Assembly: GCF_900142175.1 (NCBI RefSeq)
Contig: NZ_FQZX01000002.1
Span: 1,035,317-1,099,316, forward strand
Reading direction: 5' to 3'
Length of the DNA: 64,000 nt
DNA from: Maribacter aquivivus
GTDB taxonomy: Bacteria; Bacteroidota; Bacteroidia; Flavobacteriales; Flavobacteriaceae
Below are positions 16,071 to 25,937 of this stretch, piece by piece. How positions within the stretch are numbered: the stretch's first letter is position 1; every line of letters starts with the position of its first letter. Under the pieces are notes generated by a model. The model ran no database searches, was not told the origin of the DNA, and worked only from the letters and a program-made list of their open reading frames with translations. The translations under genes and the position numbers were made by a program.

Positions 16071-17310
16071 CCAAATACTATTTTTTACCATAGCAGCACT
16101 GTTAGCTTTTAACCAGTCTTCAGCCCAGTCTGAAGCTTTAACTAGCTCGCCATATTCGCTATACGGATTAGGAGTCATTAACCAGACAAGTATCGGAAAA
16201 TTTAATAGCTTAGGCTACAGCGGTATCGGCATAAAATCTCCGTACGAGCTAAACAATTTAAACCCGGCAAACTACGCCTTAATACCTCAAAACTCCTTCT
16301 TATATGACATAGGTGTTACCGGTGAATTTAATAGTTACAGCAACACTTCTTCTTCTGAAGAAAAATCGAATGTAAACTTTTCTAATTTAGCCTTCGGATT
16401 TAGAATTATGGAAAATTTAGGTGCCGGTATCACCATGACACCCTATAGCGATGTTGGTTATTCGCTACTTGGCGTTAGTAGTAATATTGAGGGATCTACA
16501 GAATCTTTTGAAAGTAACATTACCGGATTGGGCGGATTAAATGATATTAAGCTAAATGTTGGTTATGCTCTAATGCCAAAATTGAGATTAGGTTTAAGTG
16601 CGTCGTTTTTATTCGGAAACATTGAAGAAACGGAATCTTTCATTTATAGCACTTCTACATTTGAATCTGTAGAGCAAACTAATTATAGTGGTGCAAGATT
16701 AGGTTTTGGACTTCAATATGATGTCAATGACAAAATAACTATTGGTAGTACAGTAAAACTACCAACAAGTTTAAACGGAAACCTAAAAAGATCTGTCGAT
16801 AAAACAATATCAGGAATTGCAATTTCTGTGGAAGATGAAAGCTCTGGTAATGTTTCTGATTTTAAACTTCCTTTAGAGTTTGGTTTTGGTATGAGTATAA
16901 AACCTATTGAAGAACTGACCTTTAGTGCCGATTATAAGAAAAACTTCTGGTCAGACACTAATCAATCAGAAAACATTGGCAGCTATGAAGATCAAGATAT
17001 TTACGCCTTTGGTCTAGAATTTATTCAAGACCCTACCAGTTACAAATATGGTCAAAGACTTGCCTACAGATTAGGTTATAATTATGATAATGGGTACTTA
17101 GCCATAGGTGACAAAAAGGTGGAGGGTTATAATTTTACTGCAGGTATTGGCATACCAACAAGCAGAGGTACCCACTCTATGATCAACCTTTCTTATAGTT
17201 ATGGTTCAAAGGGACTTTTGCAAAACGTTTTAGTAAAAGAGAATTTTCACCTAGTTACTTTAAACTTGAGTTTAGAAGACATCTGGTTTGTAAAGAAGAA
17301 GGTGTACTAA
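16060..17310 (+). CDS. Outer-membrane beta-barrel protein paired with DUF4270
   Basis: A 416-residue protein with a signal peptide cleaved after NQSSAQ (around residue 23). It has many amphipathic strands rich in Gly, Tyr and Asn, for example LAFGFRIMENLGAGITM, YALMPKLRLGLSASF and LAYRLGYNYDNGYLAIGD, and ends with an aromatic strand (SLEDIWF, then a KKKVY tail). This is the pattern of a FadL/PorV-like barrel of about 12-14 strands. It starts inside the last codons of the DUF4270 gene. Substrate unknown; a partner of the DUF4270 lipoprotein is the most likely role. Confidence 0.8.
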   Translation: MKINQILFFTIAALLAFNQSSAQSEALTSSPYSLYGLGVINQTSIGKFNSLGYSGIGIKSPYELNNLNPANYALIPQNSFLYDIGVTGEFNSYSNTSSSEEKSNVNFSNLAFGFRIMENLGAGITMTPYSDVGYSLLGVSSNIEGSTESFESNITGLGGLNDIKLNVGYALMPKLRLGLSASFLFGNIEETESFIYSTSTFESVEQTNYSGARLGFGLQYDVNDKITIGSTVKLPTSLNGNLKRSVDKTISGIAISVEDESSGNVSDFKLPLEFGFGMSIKPIEELTFSADYKKNFWSDTNQSENIGSYEDQDIYAFGLEFIQDPTSYKYGQRLAYRLGYNYDNGYLAIGDKKVEGYNFTAGIGIPTSRGTHSMINLSYSYGSKGLLQNVLVKENFHLVTLNLSLEDIWFVKKKVY

Positions 17311-17434
17311 TTTAAAAAACGAAATACTTATTAAAACAATAAATTATGAAGTGAATTAAACTTTTATTATTAAAATCTCCATTAGTAATTCATTTTTTTT
17401 GGAACCCTAATAGGAACTGAGAATTGTGGATATT

Positions 17435-17464
17435 AAAAAAGCCCAGATTAATTTCTGGGCTTTT
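17435..17464 (+). terminator. Rho-independent terminator, distal copy for the OMP gene
   Basis: GCCCAGA and TCTGGGC pair around TTAATT at 17441-17460, preceded by six A and followed by TTTTA. It can work in both directions and lies 130 bp after the OMP stop. Confidence 0.75.
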
Positions 17465-17620
17465 ACTTTTGATACTTGCCAAAGATATATCCTATCAAAC
17501 CAAGGCAAGAAATCACTGAAACTAATTATCTACTTATCTTTAAAGTAATTTAAATTTCTATATCAACATCTCCATTAGAAATTCAATTTATCAGCACTTA
17601 AAAGTGAAAATAATAGACAC

Positions 17621-17652
17621 AAAAAAAAGCCCGGATACATATCCGGGCTTTT
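17621..17652 (-). terminator. Terminator of rpsA
   Basis: A perfect 8-bp stem GCCCGGAT/ATCCGGGC with loop ACAT at 17629-17648, followed on the minus strand by AAGCCC then eight T. It lies 40 bp after the rpsA stop. Confidence 0.85.
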
Positions 17653-17687
17653 ACTTTTGACCCTTATAAAGGATCTATACTATGAAA

Positions 17688-19523
17688 TTACTTCTTCTTA
17701 GAATCAGCTTCCATTTTGTCTTTCAACGCTTGTAGTGCATCGTTAGCATCACCTAATGTAGGCTTAGCTTCATCTGCGCTAGCTGCTTGTCTTTTGACAG
17801 CTGCTTTTACATTACGTTGCTCTTCTTCACGGAAAATAGCAGTATGACTAGCTACTACACGTTTGAAGTCTTTATTGAACTCAATAATCTTGAATTCAGC
17901 TTCATCGCCTTTACCTAGTTTCTTACCATCTTCTTTCTCTAAATGACGTTGAGGAATGAATGCAGTAATATCTTCGTTAAATTCAATTGTTGCACCTTTA
18001 TCAACTACATCAGAAATGGTTGCTGTATGAACTGTACCCAATGCGAATTCAGTTTCATATTTATCCCAAGGGTTTTCAGTAGTTTGTTTATGACCTAAGC
18101 TTAACTTACGACCATCAACATCTAATTCTAACACCTCAACCTCTAAAGTATCACCAACATTGGTAAACTCAGATGGATGCTTGATTTTCTTAGTCCAAGA
18201 AAGATCAGAGATATAAATTAAACCATCAATACCTTCTTCTAGCTCAACAAAAACACCAAAGTTTGTAAAGTTTCTTACAATACCTTTATGCTTAGAACCT
18301 ACAGGATATTTAGTAGTAATATCAGTCCAAGGATCTGGAGTCAATTGCTTGATACCAAGAGACATTTTACGATCTTCACGATCCAATGTCAATACAACTG
18401 CTTCAACCTCATCACCAACTTTTACGAAATCTTGTGCAGAACGCAAGTGCGTAGACCAAGACATTTCAGAAACGTGGATAAGACCTTCAACACCTTCAAC
18501 AACTTCGATGAATGCGCCGTAATCAGCTATAACAACTACTTTACCTTTTACTTTATCACCAATCTTAATTTCATCAGATAAAGCTTCCCAAGGATGCTTC
18601 TCTAATTGCTTAAGACCTAATTGAATTCTAGATTTGTTTTCATCAAAATCAAGAATTACAACATTTAATTTCTGGTCAAGTTCAACAACCTCGTTCGGGT
18701 GGTTGATTCTGCTCCAAGAAAGGTCAGTAATGTGAACTAAACCATCAACACCACCTAGATCAATAAACACACCGTAAGAAGTAATGTTTTTAACAACACC
18801 TTCTAATACTTGTCCTTTTTCTAATTGGCTAATGATTTCTTTCTTCTGTTCTTCAATATCAGCTTCAATAAGAGCTTTATGAGAAACAACAACGTTTTTA
18901 AATTCGTGGTTGATTTTTACAACCTTAAATTCCATTGTTTTGTTAACATACTGATCGTAATCACGAATAGGCTTAACATCTATTTGAGAACCTGGTAAGA
19001 AAGCTTCAATACCAAATACGTCAACGATCATACCACCTTTAGTTCTGCACTTAACAAAACCACTAACGATTTCTTCTTTGTCATGAGCCGCGTTAACACG
19101 ATCCCAAGCCATAATAGTTCTCGCCTTTCTGTGAGATAATACTAGTTGACCACTTTTATCCTCACGAATATCAATCAATACCTCTACTTTGTCACCAACT
19201 TTTAAACCTGGGTTGTAACGAAATTCGTTTAACGAAATTACACCTTCAGATTTTGCGTTGATATCAATAATAGCTTCTCTATCTGTGATATAAACTACCG
19301 TACCTTCTACTACTTCCTCATCGGCAGTATCTACAAAGTTCTCGGCAACTAATTTTTCAAATTCCTTCAATTTAGAATCGTCAACACGCTCAATTCCTTG
19401 CTCGTATTTTTCCCAATTGAAACTTTCTAAAAATTCTTGTGGATCTTGCTGTGGAGTTTCAACAGCTTGTTGTGTTGCTTCAGTAGTAGCTTCTACCTCT
19501 GCGTTTGTTTTTTCTTCAGCCAT
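17688..19523 (-). CDS. rpsA: 30S ribosomal protein S1
   Basis: RNA-binding ribosomal protein needed for mRNA loading. The 611-residue protein has an acidic N-terminal extension (residues about 1-50, Glu/Thr/Gln rich) typical of Bacteroidota, then six S1 domains. Repeated S1 signatures include GVVKNITSYGVFIDLGGVDG, VVIADYGAFIEVVEGVEG and VRNFTNFGVFVELEEGIDG, with (L/I)VH(I/V)S.(M/L)SW after them and a Lys-rich tail. In Bacteroidota ribosomes, where the 16S anti-SD is sequestered, S1 is thought to matter greatly. Own terminator and promoter, so probably monocistronic. Confidence 0.97.
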   Translation of the reverse strand: MAEEKTNAEVEATTEATQQAVETPQQDPQEFLESFNWEKYEQGIERVDDSKLKEFEKLVAENFVDTADEEVVEGTVVYITDREAIIDINAKSEGVISLNEFRYNPGLKVGDKVEVLIDIREDKSGQLVLSHRKARTIMAWDRVNAAHDKEEIVSGFVKCRTKGGMIVDVFGIEAFLPGSQIDVKPIRDYDQYVNKTMEFKVVKINHEFKNVVVSHKALIEADIEEQKKEIISQLEKGQVLEGVVKNITSYGVFIDLGGVDGLVHITDLSWSRINHPNEVVELDQKLNVVILDFDENKSRIQLGLKQLEKHPWEALSDEIKIGDKVKGKVVVIADYGAFIEVVEGVEGLIHVSEMSWSTHLRSAQDFVKVGDEVEAVVLTLDREDRKMSLGIKQLTPDPWTDITTKYPVGSKHKGIVRNFTNFGVFVELEEGIDGLIYISDLSWTKKIKHPSEFTNVGDTLEVEVLELDVDGRKLSLGHKQTTENPWDKYETEFALGTVHTATISDVVDKGATIEFNEDITAFIPQRHLEKEDGKKLGKGDEAEFKIIEFNKDFKRVVASHTAIFREEEQRNVKAAVKRQAASADEAKPTLGDANDALQALKDKMEADSKKK

Positions 19524-19646
19524 TTGCTGATTAATAATTTGTATTCCATAACCTTATCAAGACTTAGGCAACGACTATGAAAGTAGTTATATTTATTTGT
19601 TTATCTAATCCCTTTTTTCTCTTGACTTCCTTGCAAAAAAGGTGTG

Positions 19647-19677
19647 CAAAAATAATCATTTTATTTAAATTAGGCAA
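19647..19677 (-). promoter_or_regulatory. Promoter of rpsA
   Basis: On the minus strand TTG (19677-19675) and TATTTTTG (19654-19647, full TAnnTTTG match) are 20 bp apart. This gives an untranslated leader of about 115-120 nt before the ATG at 19523, long enough for autoregulation by S1, though no specific structure is asserted. Confidence 0.58.
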
Positions 19678-19789
19678 CACAACAAGATATTACACGTTCA
19701 TTTAATGAATTTGGCATGATTTTAGAATTAAATATCCTAAATATGCTTATCTTAGAAGTATTATAATAACCATTAAAAAAAGTAAAATT

Positions 19790-20170
19790 ATGAGTGTTAA
19801 GGCAAAATATCAAGGTCTTTTGAATCTTGGTGAGCAATTAGGTATAAAAGACGGTAATGTAACTGTTGAAGGCGATGTTCTTAAAATAAAAGGACAAGCA
19901 AAAACGCCTTATGAAAAAGACCTAATGTGGGATAAAATTAAGGAACTAGGTGGTGAAAGCCCTTCTGATATAAAAGCTAATATCACTGTTGAGGACGATT
20001 CTGTTTATCACAGACATGTAGTTAAAGGTGGTGAGTCTTTAAGTAAAATAGCGAAGCACTATTACGGTGATGCTATGCAATACAAAGCTATATTTGAAGC
20101 AAACACTGGTATCTTAAAAAGCCCAGATGTTATTCATCCAGATCAAGTATTGGTTATACCAAACAAATAG
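19790..20170 (+). CDS. Kbp (YgaU)-like LysM-domain protein
   Basis: A 126-residue soluble protein without a signal peptide. The N-terminal half (about 1-65) looks like a BON-type alpha/beta domain, and the C-terminal half (about 72-125) is a LysM domain (HRHVVKGGESLSKIAKHYYG, then IFEANTGILKSPDVIHPDQV and LVIPNK). The C-terminal half closely follows the E. coli cytoplasmic potassium-binding protein Kbp, so intracellular ion binding is more likely than peptidoglycan binding. Flanked by rpsA (divergent) and cmk (convergent, shared terminator). The cytosolic location rests on the absence of a signal sequence. Confidence 0.82.
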   Translation: MSVKAKYQGLLNLGEQLGIKDGNVTVEGDVLKIKGQAKTPYEKDLMWDKIKELGGESPSDIKANITVEDDSVYHRHVVKGGESLSKIAKHYYGDAMQYKAIFEANTGILKSPDVIHPDQVLVIPNK

Positions 20171-20191
20171 TATTGATACTATATAAATAAA

Positions 20192-20220
20192 AAGAGGTTA
20201 GCATTGCTAACCTCTTTTTT
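20192..20220. terminator. Bidirectional terminator between the Kbp-like gene and cmk
   Basis: AGAGGTTAGCA and TGCTAACCTCT form a stem of eleven pairs with almost no loop, flanked by A and T runs. Its right end touches the cmk stop, so it serves the two convergent genes. Confidence 0.85.
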
Positions 20221-20918
20221 TATGCTTGATGTTTTTCTATAACCCGGAGCGAATGTTCATACATTCTTTGAAACTGATCCTCTAGCCCTAAATCACTATT
20301 ATCAAACTCAATAGCATCGTCTGCTCTCTTTAAAGGTGAAATTGCACGGTTACTATCTATATAATCTCGTTTTTCAACATTTTCAAGAATATCTGCATAA
20401 ACCACATCTTCTCCCCTATCCAACAATTCTTTATATCTTCTTACCGCACGTTTTTCTGGTGAAGCCGTCATGAAAATCTTAAGCTCAGCACCAGGAAAAA
20501 CCACTGTACCGATATCTCTACCGTCCATAACAAGACCTTTATCAGCACCCATCGCTTGTTGCATGGCTACCAACTTCTCTCGCACAGCTGAGATAACAGA
20601 AACCTGACTCACATTTTTTGACACAGGCATAGTTCTTATTTCCTTCTCTACATTTTCACCATTCAAATACATTTCGGCATACCCTAAATCTGAATTAAAA
20701 ATAAAATTCAATTTAATATCTCCTAATGATTTCACTAATGCATCTTCATCCACCTCACCCGCTTCTACAAAACCGGACTTCATAGCAAATAGAGTAACTG
20801 CACGATACATTGCACCTGTATCTACATAAACATATTCTAGCTTTTTAGCCAATTGCTTAGCTAAAGTGCTTTTTCCCGTAGAAGAGAATCCATCAATTGC
20901 AATAGTGATTTTTTTCAT
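20220..20918 (-). CDS. cmk: Cytidylate kinase
   Basis: Phosphorylates CMP/dCMP. The 232-residue protein has the P-loop IAIDGFSSTGKSTLAK at the N-terminus, YVDTGAMYRAVTLFA, GLVMDGRDIGTVVFPGAELK and the lid region SPEKRAVRRYKEL, then DSNRAISPLKRADDAI. Length and motifs are normal. ATG at 20916-20918. Downstream of lon with 28 nt between them, so the two may share a transcript. In many Bacteroidota cmk neighbours rpsA, as it does here with one small gene between. Confidence 0.96.
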   Translation of the reverse strand: MKKITIAIDGFSSTGKSTLAKQLAKKLEYVYVDTGAMYRAVTLFAMKSGFVEAGEVDEDALVKSLGDIKLNFIFNSDLGYAEMYLNGENVEKEIRTMPVSKNVSQVSVISAVREKLVAMQQAMGADKGLVMDGRDIGTVVFPGAELKIFMTASPEKRAVRRYKELLDRGEDVVYADILENVEKRDYIDSNRAISPLKRADDAIEFDNSDLGLEDQFQRMYEHSLRVIEKHQA

Positions 20919-20946
20919 TGTTCCAAAAATATATAGAAAAGCTATA

Positions 20947-23403
20947 CTATAGCTCCTTCGCGTTTTTTACTTTGACATCTGTAATTGCAATATCAATTAC
21001 TTCAGACATTTCTTTTACATAGTGAAAAGTCAATCCTTTTAAGTAAGATTCCTTGATTTCTTTGATATCACGCTCATTATCTGCACAAAGAATTATCTCT
21101 TTAATTTTTGCTCTTTTTGCAGCAAGAATCTTCTCTTTAATTCCACCAACTGGTAACACTTTACCACGTAGCGTAATTTCCCCTGTCATTGCCAAACTCT
21201 TTTTAATTCGCTTTTGTGTGAATAACGAAACTAAAGAAGTCAACATGGTTATACCCGCACTCGGGCCATCTTTAGGGGTTGCACCCTCTGGCACGTGAAT
21301 ATGCACATTGTACTTTTCAAAAACCGATGGGTCTATTCCAAATCTTTCAGCATTAGATTTTATATACTCCATTGCAATGGTGGCAGACTCCTTCATTACT
21401 TTACCAAGGTTACCAGTAATACTCATAGTACCTTTACCTTTTGAAAGTATAGATTCAATAAACAAAATATCACCCCCAACACTGGTCCAAGCAAGACCTG
21501 TTACTACACCTGCAACCTCATTATTTTCATACTTGTCACGCTCCATTTTTGGTGCGCCCAATACTTCAATAATAACTTCATTACTAACCTTTACCTCATA
21601 TTCCTCTTCTGTAGCGATAGACTTAGCCGCGTAACGTACCATTTTGGCAATTTGCTTCTCTAAAGAACGTACGCCAGATTCACGGGTATAACCTTCAACA
21701 ATTTTCTCTAGTTGTGGCTTACCAATTTTTAAATGACTAGAATCTAAACCATGTTCTGTTAATTGCTTTGGCAGTAAATGCTTTTTAGCAATCTCTACTT
21801 TTTCTTCTATGGTATAACCACTTACGTGAATAATCTCCATTCGATCTCTAAGTGCAGGCTGAATGCTACCTAAATTATTAGCGGTAGCTACAAACATCAC
21901 TTTAGAAAGGTCATAACCTAACTCTAAAAAATTATCATGAAAATCACTATTCTGCTCAGGATCCAACACCTCTAACATCGCAGAAGATGGATCACCTTGA
22001 TTACTATTAGACAACTTATCTATCTCATCAAGTATAAATACAGGATTTGAGGTACCTGCCTTTTTAAGACTTTGAATAATTCTACCTGGCATAGCACCAA
22101 TGTACGTCTTACGATGTCCTCTAATTTCAGCTTCATCACGTAAACCACCCAAAGACATTCTTACGTATTCTCTACCTAATGCTTCTGCAACAGATTTGCC
22201 TAAAGAAGTTTTACCAACTCCCGGAGGTCCGTACAAACACAAAATTGGAGATTTCATATCATTACGCAGTTTTAATACCGCTAGATACTCTATGATTCTT
22301 TTCTTGACATCCTCTAAACCATAATGGTCTCGATCTAATATTCTTTGTGCTCTTTTTAAATCGAATTTATCTTTTGAAAACTCTTTCCAAGGTAGATCTA
22401 GCATAAGATCTAAATAATTTCTTTGAATAGAATATTCTGCAACCTGCGGATTCATCCGCTTCATTTTTGCTAATTCTTTATCAAAATGCTCTTTTACTTT
22501 CTTACCCCATTTTTTCTTTTTAGACTTGATTTTCATCTCCTCTAATTCCTCATCATAAGAAACACCACCCAATTCTTCTTGAATGGTTTTCATTTGCTGG
22601 TGTAAGAAATACTCTCTCTGCTGTTGATCTAAGTCATTTCTAACTTTAGACTGTATATCGTTTTTAAGCTCTAACTTTTGCATTTCAACATTCATATATT
22701 TCAATGTTGCCAATGCCCTTTCTTGTAAGCTACCAATCTCTAATAATTCTTGCTTTGCCTTAACATCTAAATTAAGATTAGACGATACAAAGTTGATCAA
22801 GAAAGAATCGCTTTGAATATTCTTAATAGCAAAAGAAGCCTCACTAGGAATGTTTGGATTGTCTCTAATTATTTTTAAAGCCAATTCTTTAATCGATTCA
22901 ATAATAGCTAAAAACTCCTTATCGTTCTTTTTTGGTCTAACTTCTTCGGTCTCTCTAACTGTAGCTGTTAAATATGGCTTTTTAGTCAAAATTTCGGCAA
23001 CCTCAAAACGTTTTTTACCTTGAATGATGACCGTTGTATTACCATCGGGCATTTGAAGCACACGTAATATTTTGGCAACCGTACCCAAGGTGTTAATATC
23101 TTGCACATCAGGATTTTCAGTTTCCTCGTCTTTCTGAGAAACTACACCAATGACCTTAGAACCATTATTAGCATCTTTTATTAAGCGAATACTTTTATCT
23201 CTACCCGCAGTAATAGGAATTACCACACCAGGAAAAAGCACTGTATTTCTTAAAGGCAATATCGGTAAAGTTTCTGGCAATGTCTCACTATTCATTTGCT
23301 CCTCATCTTCAGGGGTCAATAGTGGTATAAGCTCAGAATCTTGATCTATTCCCTGTAAAGACATATTGTCAAAATTTGAAAATTTAGAATCTCCCATACT
23401 CAT
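20947..23403 (-). CDS. lon: ATP-dependent protease Lon (LonA)
   Basis: Hexameric AAA+ serine protease that degrades misfolded and regulatory proteins. The 818-residue protein has an N-terminal substrate-binding LON domain starting [19 protein letters not shown] (about 47-250), a coiled segment, the Walker [14 protein letters not shown] (about 394), the Walker [10 protein letters not shown], and the C-terminal protease domain with the catalytic Ser in [11 protein letters not shown] (about 712) and Lys in [14 protein letters not shown] (about 755). It starts at ATG 23401-23403; a second ATG two codons later is possible. Complete and unremarkable. Confidence 0.97.
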   Translation of the reverse strand: MSMGDSKFSNFDNMSLQGIDQDSELIPLLTPEDEEQMNSETLPETLPILPLRNTVLFPGVVIPITAGRDKSIRLIKDANNGSKVIGVVSQKDEETENPDVQDINTLGTVAKILRVLQMPDGNTTVIIQGKKRFEVAEILTKKPYLTATVRETEEVRPKKNDKEFLAIIESIKELALKIIRDNPNIPSEASFAIKNIQSDSFLINFVSSNLNLDVKAKQELLEIGSLQERALATLKYMNVEMQKLELKNDIQSKVRNDLDQQQREYFLHQQMKTIQEELGGVSYDEELEEMKIKSKKKKWGKKVKEHFDKELAKMKRMNPQVAEYSIQRNYLDLMLDLPWKEFSKDKFDLKRAQRILDRDHYGLEDVKKRIIEYLAVLKLRNDMKSPILCLYGPPGVGKTSLGKSVAEALGREYVRMSLGGLRDEAEIRGHRKTYIGAMPGRIIQSLKKAGTSNPVFILDEIDKLSNSNQGDPSSAMLEVLDPEQNSDFHDNFLELGYDLSKVMFVATANNLGSIQPALRDRMEIIHVSGYTIEEKVEIAKKHLLPKQLTEHGLDSSHLKIGKPQLEKIVEGYTRESGVRSLEKQIAKMVRYAAKSIATEEEYEVKVSNEVIIEVLGAPKMERDKYENNEVAGVVTGLAWTSVGGDILFIESILSKGKGTMSITGNLGKVMKESATIAMEYIKSNAERFGIDPSVFEKYNVHIHVPEGATPKDGPSAGITMLTSLVSLFTQKRIKKSLAMTGEITLRGKVLPVGGIKEKILAAKRAKIKEIILCADNERDIKEIKESYLKGLTFHYVKEMSEVIDIAITDVKVKNAKEL

Positions 23404-23729
23404 ATATCGGTCATTCTGTCATTAAACTAACAGAATTTTATTTTTATAAATTATACATAAATGCTGTAATAGCAATGAAAACTAAGCGAATACAGCTTTT
23501 GCACCTTCATTTGCATAAAGGTATTTCAATTCTTGTGCCAAGTGAATTAATTCGTTTAAAAATAAGATAGCATTAAATTAGACTACCTCAGCACAGGTCC
23601 ATAAAGCATATATAAAAAGCCTCTTTAGAAATCAAATGCTCCTTAATAAGTAAAGAATATTGAATATAAATTTTTCCAAACTGTAACAAACCGTAAATTC
23701 AATCATCTTTCAATAAAACCAATCACTTT
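23404..23729. other. Gene-free divergent regulatory region between lon and the ECF sigma operon
   Basis: AT-rich 326 bp between divergent genes. I find no coding frame, RNA gene or strong terminator. A TAAATTTT near-match to the -7 consensus lies around 23665-23675, but no full promoter can be fixed for either side. Heat-shock control of lon may act here, but no known operator is recognisable. Confidence 0.5.
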
Positions 23730-24284
23730 TTGAGCCAACAAAGAGAACATATTGATGAGCTAGTGCAATTGTGCATGGCCGGTAAACAGAGTGCACAGCT
23801 AGAAGTGTACAATAGGTATTACAAGGCTATGTTCAATACATCTCTAAGAATCGTAAAAGACACTGCCCAAGCAGAAGACATTATGCAAGAATCGTTTCTA
23901 AGCGCATTTACGAAACTGCATACTTTTAAAGGGGAAGTAACTTTTGGATCCTGGTTAAAGCGCATTGTTATTAACAACAGCATACATCAATATAGAAAGC
24001 AACAAAAAAAGAATGAAGTTGCTTTAGATGAAGTATTGTACAAGGTCGAAGATAATGACGGAATTGCATCTGACCATGTGTTTACAGAACTAAAGGCTCA
24101 AAAAGTGATGGAAACCATGAAAGATTTAAAAGACAATTACAGAATTTCTTTGACCTTACATCTAATTGAAGGGTTCGATTATGATGAAATCAGCGAAATC
24201 ATGAACATTAGCTATGCTAATTGCAGAACTACCGTTTCACGAGCTAAAGAAAGTCTTAGAAAAAAATTAATACTCGCAGTCTAA
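23730..24284 (+). CDS. ECF RNA polymerase sigma factor
   Basis: A 184-residue sigma-70 family factor. Region 2 is at about 20-90 (VYNRYYKAMFNTSLRIVKD, QAEDIMQESFLSAFTKLHTF, FGSWLKRIVINN) and region 4 at about 125-180 (ISLTLHLIEGFDYDEISEIM, SYANCRTTVSRAKESLRKK). The start is a TTG giving (M)SQQREHIDEL; no ATG occurs before the conserved region. Its stop overlaps the next ATG as TAATG. It heads a four-gene operon with a membrane anti-sigma candidate and two secreted beta-helix proteins, so it probably answers an envelope signal and regulates its own operon (inference). Confidence 0.92.
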   Translation: MSQQREHIDELVQLCMAGKQSAQLEVYNRYYKAMFNTSLRIVKDTAQAEDIMQESFLSAFTKLHTFKGEVTFGSWLKRIVINNSIHQYRKQQKKNEVALDEVLYKVEDNDGIASDHVFTELKAQKVMETMKDLKDNYRISLTLHLIEGFDYDEISEIMNISYANCRTTVSRAKESLRKKLILAV

Positions 24285-24847
24285 TGAAGAAAGATACTAT
24301 TGACGAGCTTTTTATTGAGCTACAGGACAAAATGGATTATGCGGAACCCACTACCGGGCACCAACAGCGTTTTTTAGAAAAACTAAATGAATCTAAAGGC
24401 GTGGCTACGCTTGCACCTAAGAAAAAGAATCCTTGGATGCTTTTTTTATCTGTTGCCGCATCAATTGCTATTTTATTATCAGTTGGAATATTTCAACTTA
24501 ATACTGCTAGTAGCATTGAAGATCAGGTTGCAGAAATTTCTCCGGAAGCTTCTAATACCCAATTTTATTTTGCCAATTTAATCGAAGAACAAATCAACGA
24601 ACTGAATTCTGAAAAATCACCAGAAACAGAAAAAATAATTAATGATACCATGACTCAATTGAAAAAACTTCAATTGAATTACACCAAAATGGAACAGGAT
24701 CTTTTAAACGGTGGTAATAGCAAACTTATATTAAGTGCTATGATTACTAATTTCCAAACCAGAATAGACCTTTTAAACGAGGTAATGATACAAATTGAAA
24801 ATATTAAATCAATTAAAAAATCGAATGATGAAAACTATACTATATAA
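24284..24847 (+). CDS. Single-pass membrane protein, candidate anti-sigma factor
   Basis: A 187-residue protein with a cytoplasmic N-terminal part of about 55 residues (TIDELFIELQDKMDYAEP), one membrane helix (WMLFLSVAASIAILLSVGIF, about 56-75) and a periplasmic coiled-coil-like part rich in Glu, Asn and Leu (about 95-187). This architecture and the TAATG overlap with the sigma gene point to an anti-sigma factor, although no zinc HxxxCxxC motif is present. The next gene starts inside its last 20 nt. Proposed role: hold the sigma factor at the membrane until a periplasmic signal arrives. Confidence 0.7.
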   Translation: MKKDTIDELFIELQDKMDYAEPTTGHQQRFLEKLNESKGVATLAPKKKNPWMLFLSVAASIAILLSVGIFQLNTASSIEDQVAEISPEASNTQFYFANLIEEQINELNSEKSPETEKIINDTMTQLKKLQLNYTKMEQDLLNGGNSKLILSAMITNFQTRIDLLNEVMIQIENIKSIKKSNDENYTI

Positions 24848-25919
24848 ATACACGTGGTTACTTTTACTTGCCTTTACCACTGTAGCAAATGCAAATGACA
24901 CTTCTTTTGATGGCAAGCATACTAAAGAAAAAACCATTAAAAAAGAGTTTAATGTTAATGCTAATGCACTGCTGAAAATCAACAACTCTTACGGTAATTT
25001 AAATATTACTTCTTGGAACGAGAATAGGGTCGTTATTGAAGTTCACATTAAAACCAATGGTAATAACGAAGAAAAGGTTCAGAAAAAACTAGATGAAATA
25101 TCTATTGATTTTGAAGCCAGTAACGAGCGTGTTTCCGCAGAAACTATTTTCAATAAAAATAATAATGGCTGGGGATGGAGCTGGGGAAATAACAATAATG
25201 TTAACATGCAAATCAACTACACCATTAAAGTTCCTGTAAAGAACAATGTTGACCTAAGTAACGATTACGGCAATATTAGCCTAGATAGAATTGATGGCCA
25301 CGCTAGAATTAATTGTGACTACGGAAGGTTAGATTTAGGGGAACTAAGAGGTCGTAATAATCGTTTAAATTTCGATTACACCTCTAAGTCTACGATTGGG
25401 TATATCAATAGTGGAGAAATAAGAGCTGACTACTCTGGTTTCACCATAGCAAAAGCAGGTAATCTTGCCATAAATGCAGACTACACCAACGCAAATATTG
25501 GTACTATGGATAATCTTGAATATACTAGCGACTATGGCAATATGGATATCGACGAACTAAAAAGTATTGATGGTAATGGCGATTATATTACTGTAAAATT
25601 AGGTATTGTACATGGTGATGTTTCTATTGTGGCTGACTATGGTTCTATTAGAATTGAAGAGCTTGCTGCAGATGCCGGCAATGTAAATATTAGAACAGAT
25701 TACACGGGAATCAAAATTGGATATCATAGCGACTATCATTTTGATTTCGATATTTCTACTAGTTATTCTGGAGTTAGTGGAAAAGACGACTTTACTATTA
25801 ATATCAGCACAGAAAAATCTTCTGATAAACACTATGAAGGCTTTTATGGCTCTAAAGGAAGTGGAAATAAAATGACACTATCAAGTGACTATGGCGGAAT
25901 CAGTTTCACCAAAAAATAA
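24825..25919 (+). CDS. Secreted DUF4097-like beta-helix protein
   Basis: Signal peptide MKTILYKYTWLLLLAFTTVA with likely cleavage after NA, then a repetitive beta-helical domain in which DY(G/S/T)-containing turns recur about every 20 residues (NDYGNISLDRI, CDYGRLDLGEL, SDYGNMDIDEL, ADYGSIRIEEL, SDYGGISF). An upstream in-frame ATG at 24795 would add ten residues before the signal peptide, so the ATG pair at 24825/24828 is preferred; about 364 residues. It overlaps the anti-sigma candidate by 20 nt. Similar proteins occur in sigma-factor operons throughout flavobacteria; the ligand or function is unknown. Confidence 0.8.
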   Translation: MMKTILYKYTWLLLLAFTTVANANDTSFDGKHTKEKTIKKEFNVNANALLKINNSYGNLNITSWNENRVVIEVHIKTNGNNEEKVQKKLDEISIDFEASNERVSAETIFNKNNNGWGWSWGNNNNVNMQINYTIKVPVKNNVDLSNDYGNISLDRIDGHARINCDYGRLDLGELRGRNNRLNFDYTSKSTIGYINSGEIRADYSGFTIAKAGNLAINADYTNANIGTMDNLEYTSDYGNMDIDELKSIDGNGDYITVKLGIVHGDVSIVADYGSIRIEELAADAGNVNIRTDYTGIKIGYHSDYHFDFDISTSYSGVSGKDDFTINISTEKSSDKHYEGFYGSKGSGNKMTLSSDYGGISFTKK

Positions 25920-25937
25920 TCAATCAATCAAATAAAT

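Larger units (their letters stand above)
17375..17661. repeat. Diverged direct duplication of a terminator-bearing unit in a 377-bp gene-free stretch
   Basis: The stretch 17311-17687 holds no gene. Two related units about 193 bp apart (17375-17471 and 17568-17661) each begin ATCTCCATTAG(T/A)AATTCA and end in a hairpin with GCCC..GGGC arms, followed by TTTTACTTTTGA. Their middles have diverged. Either this is an ancient tandem duplication of a terminator or it marks two related small transcripts. Confidence 0.55.
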
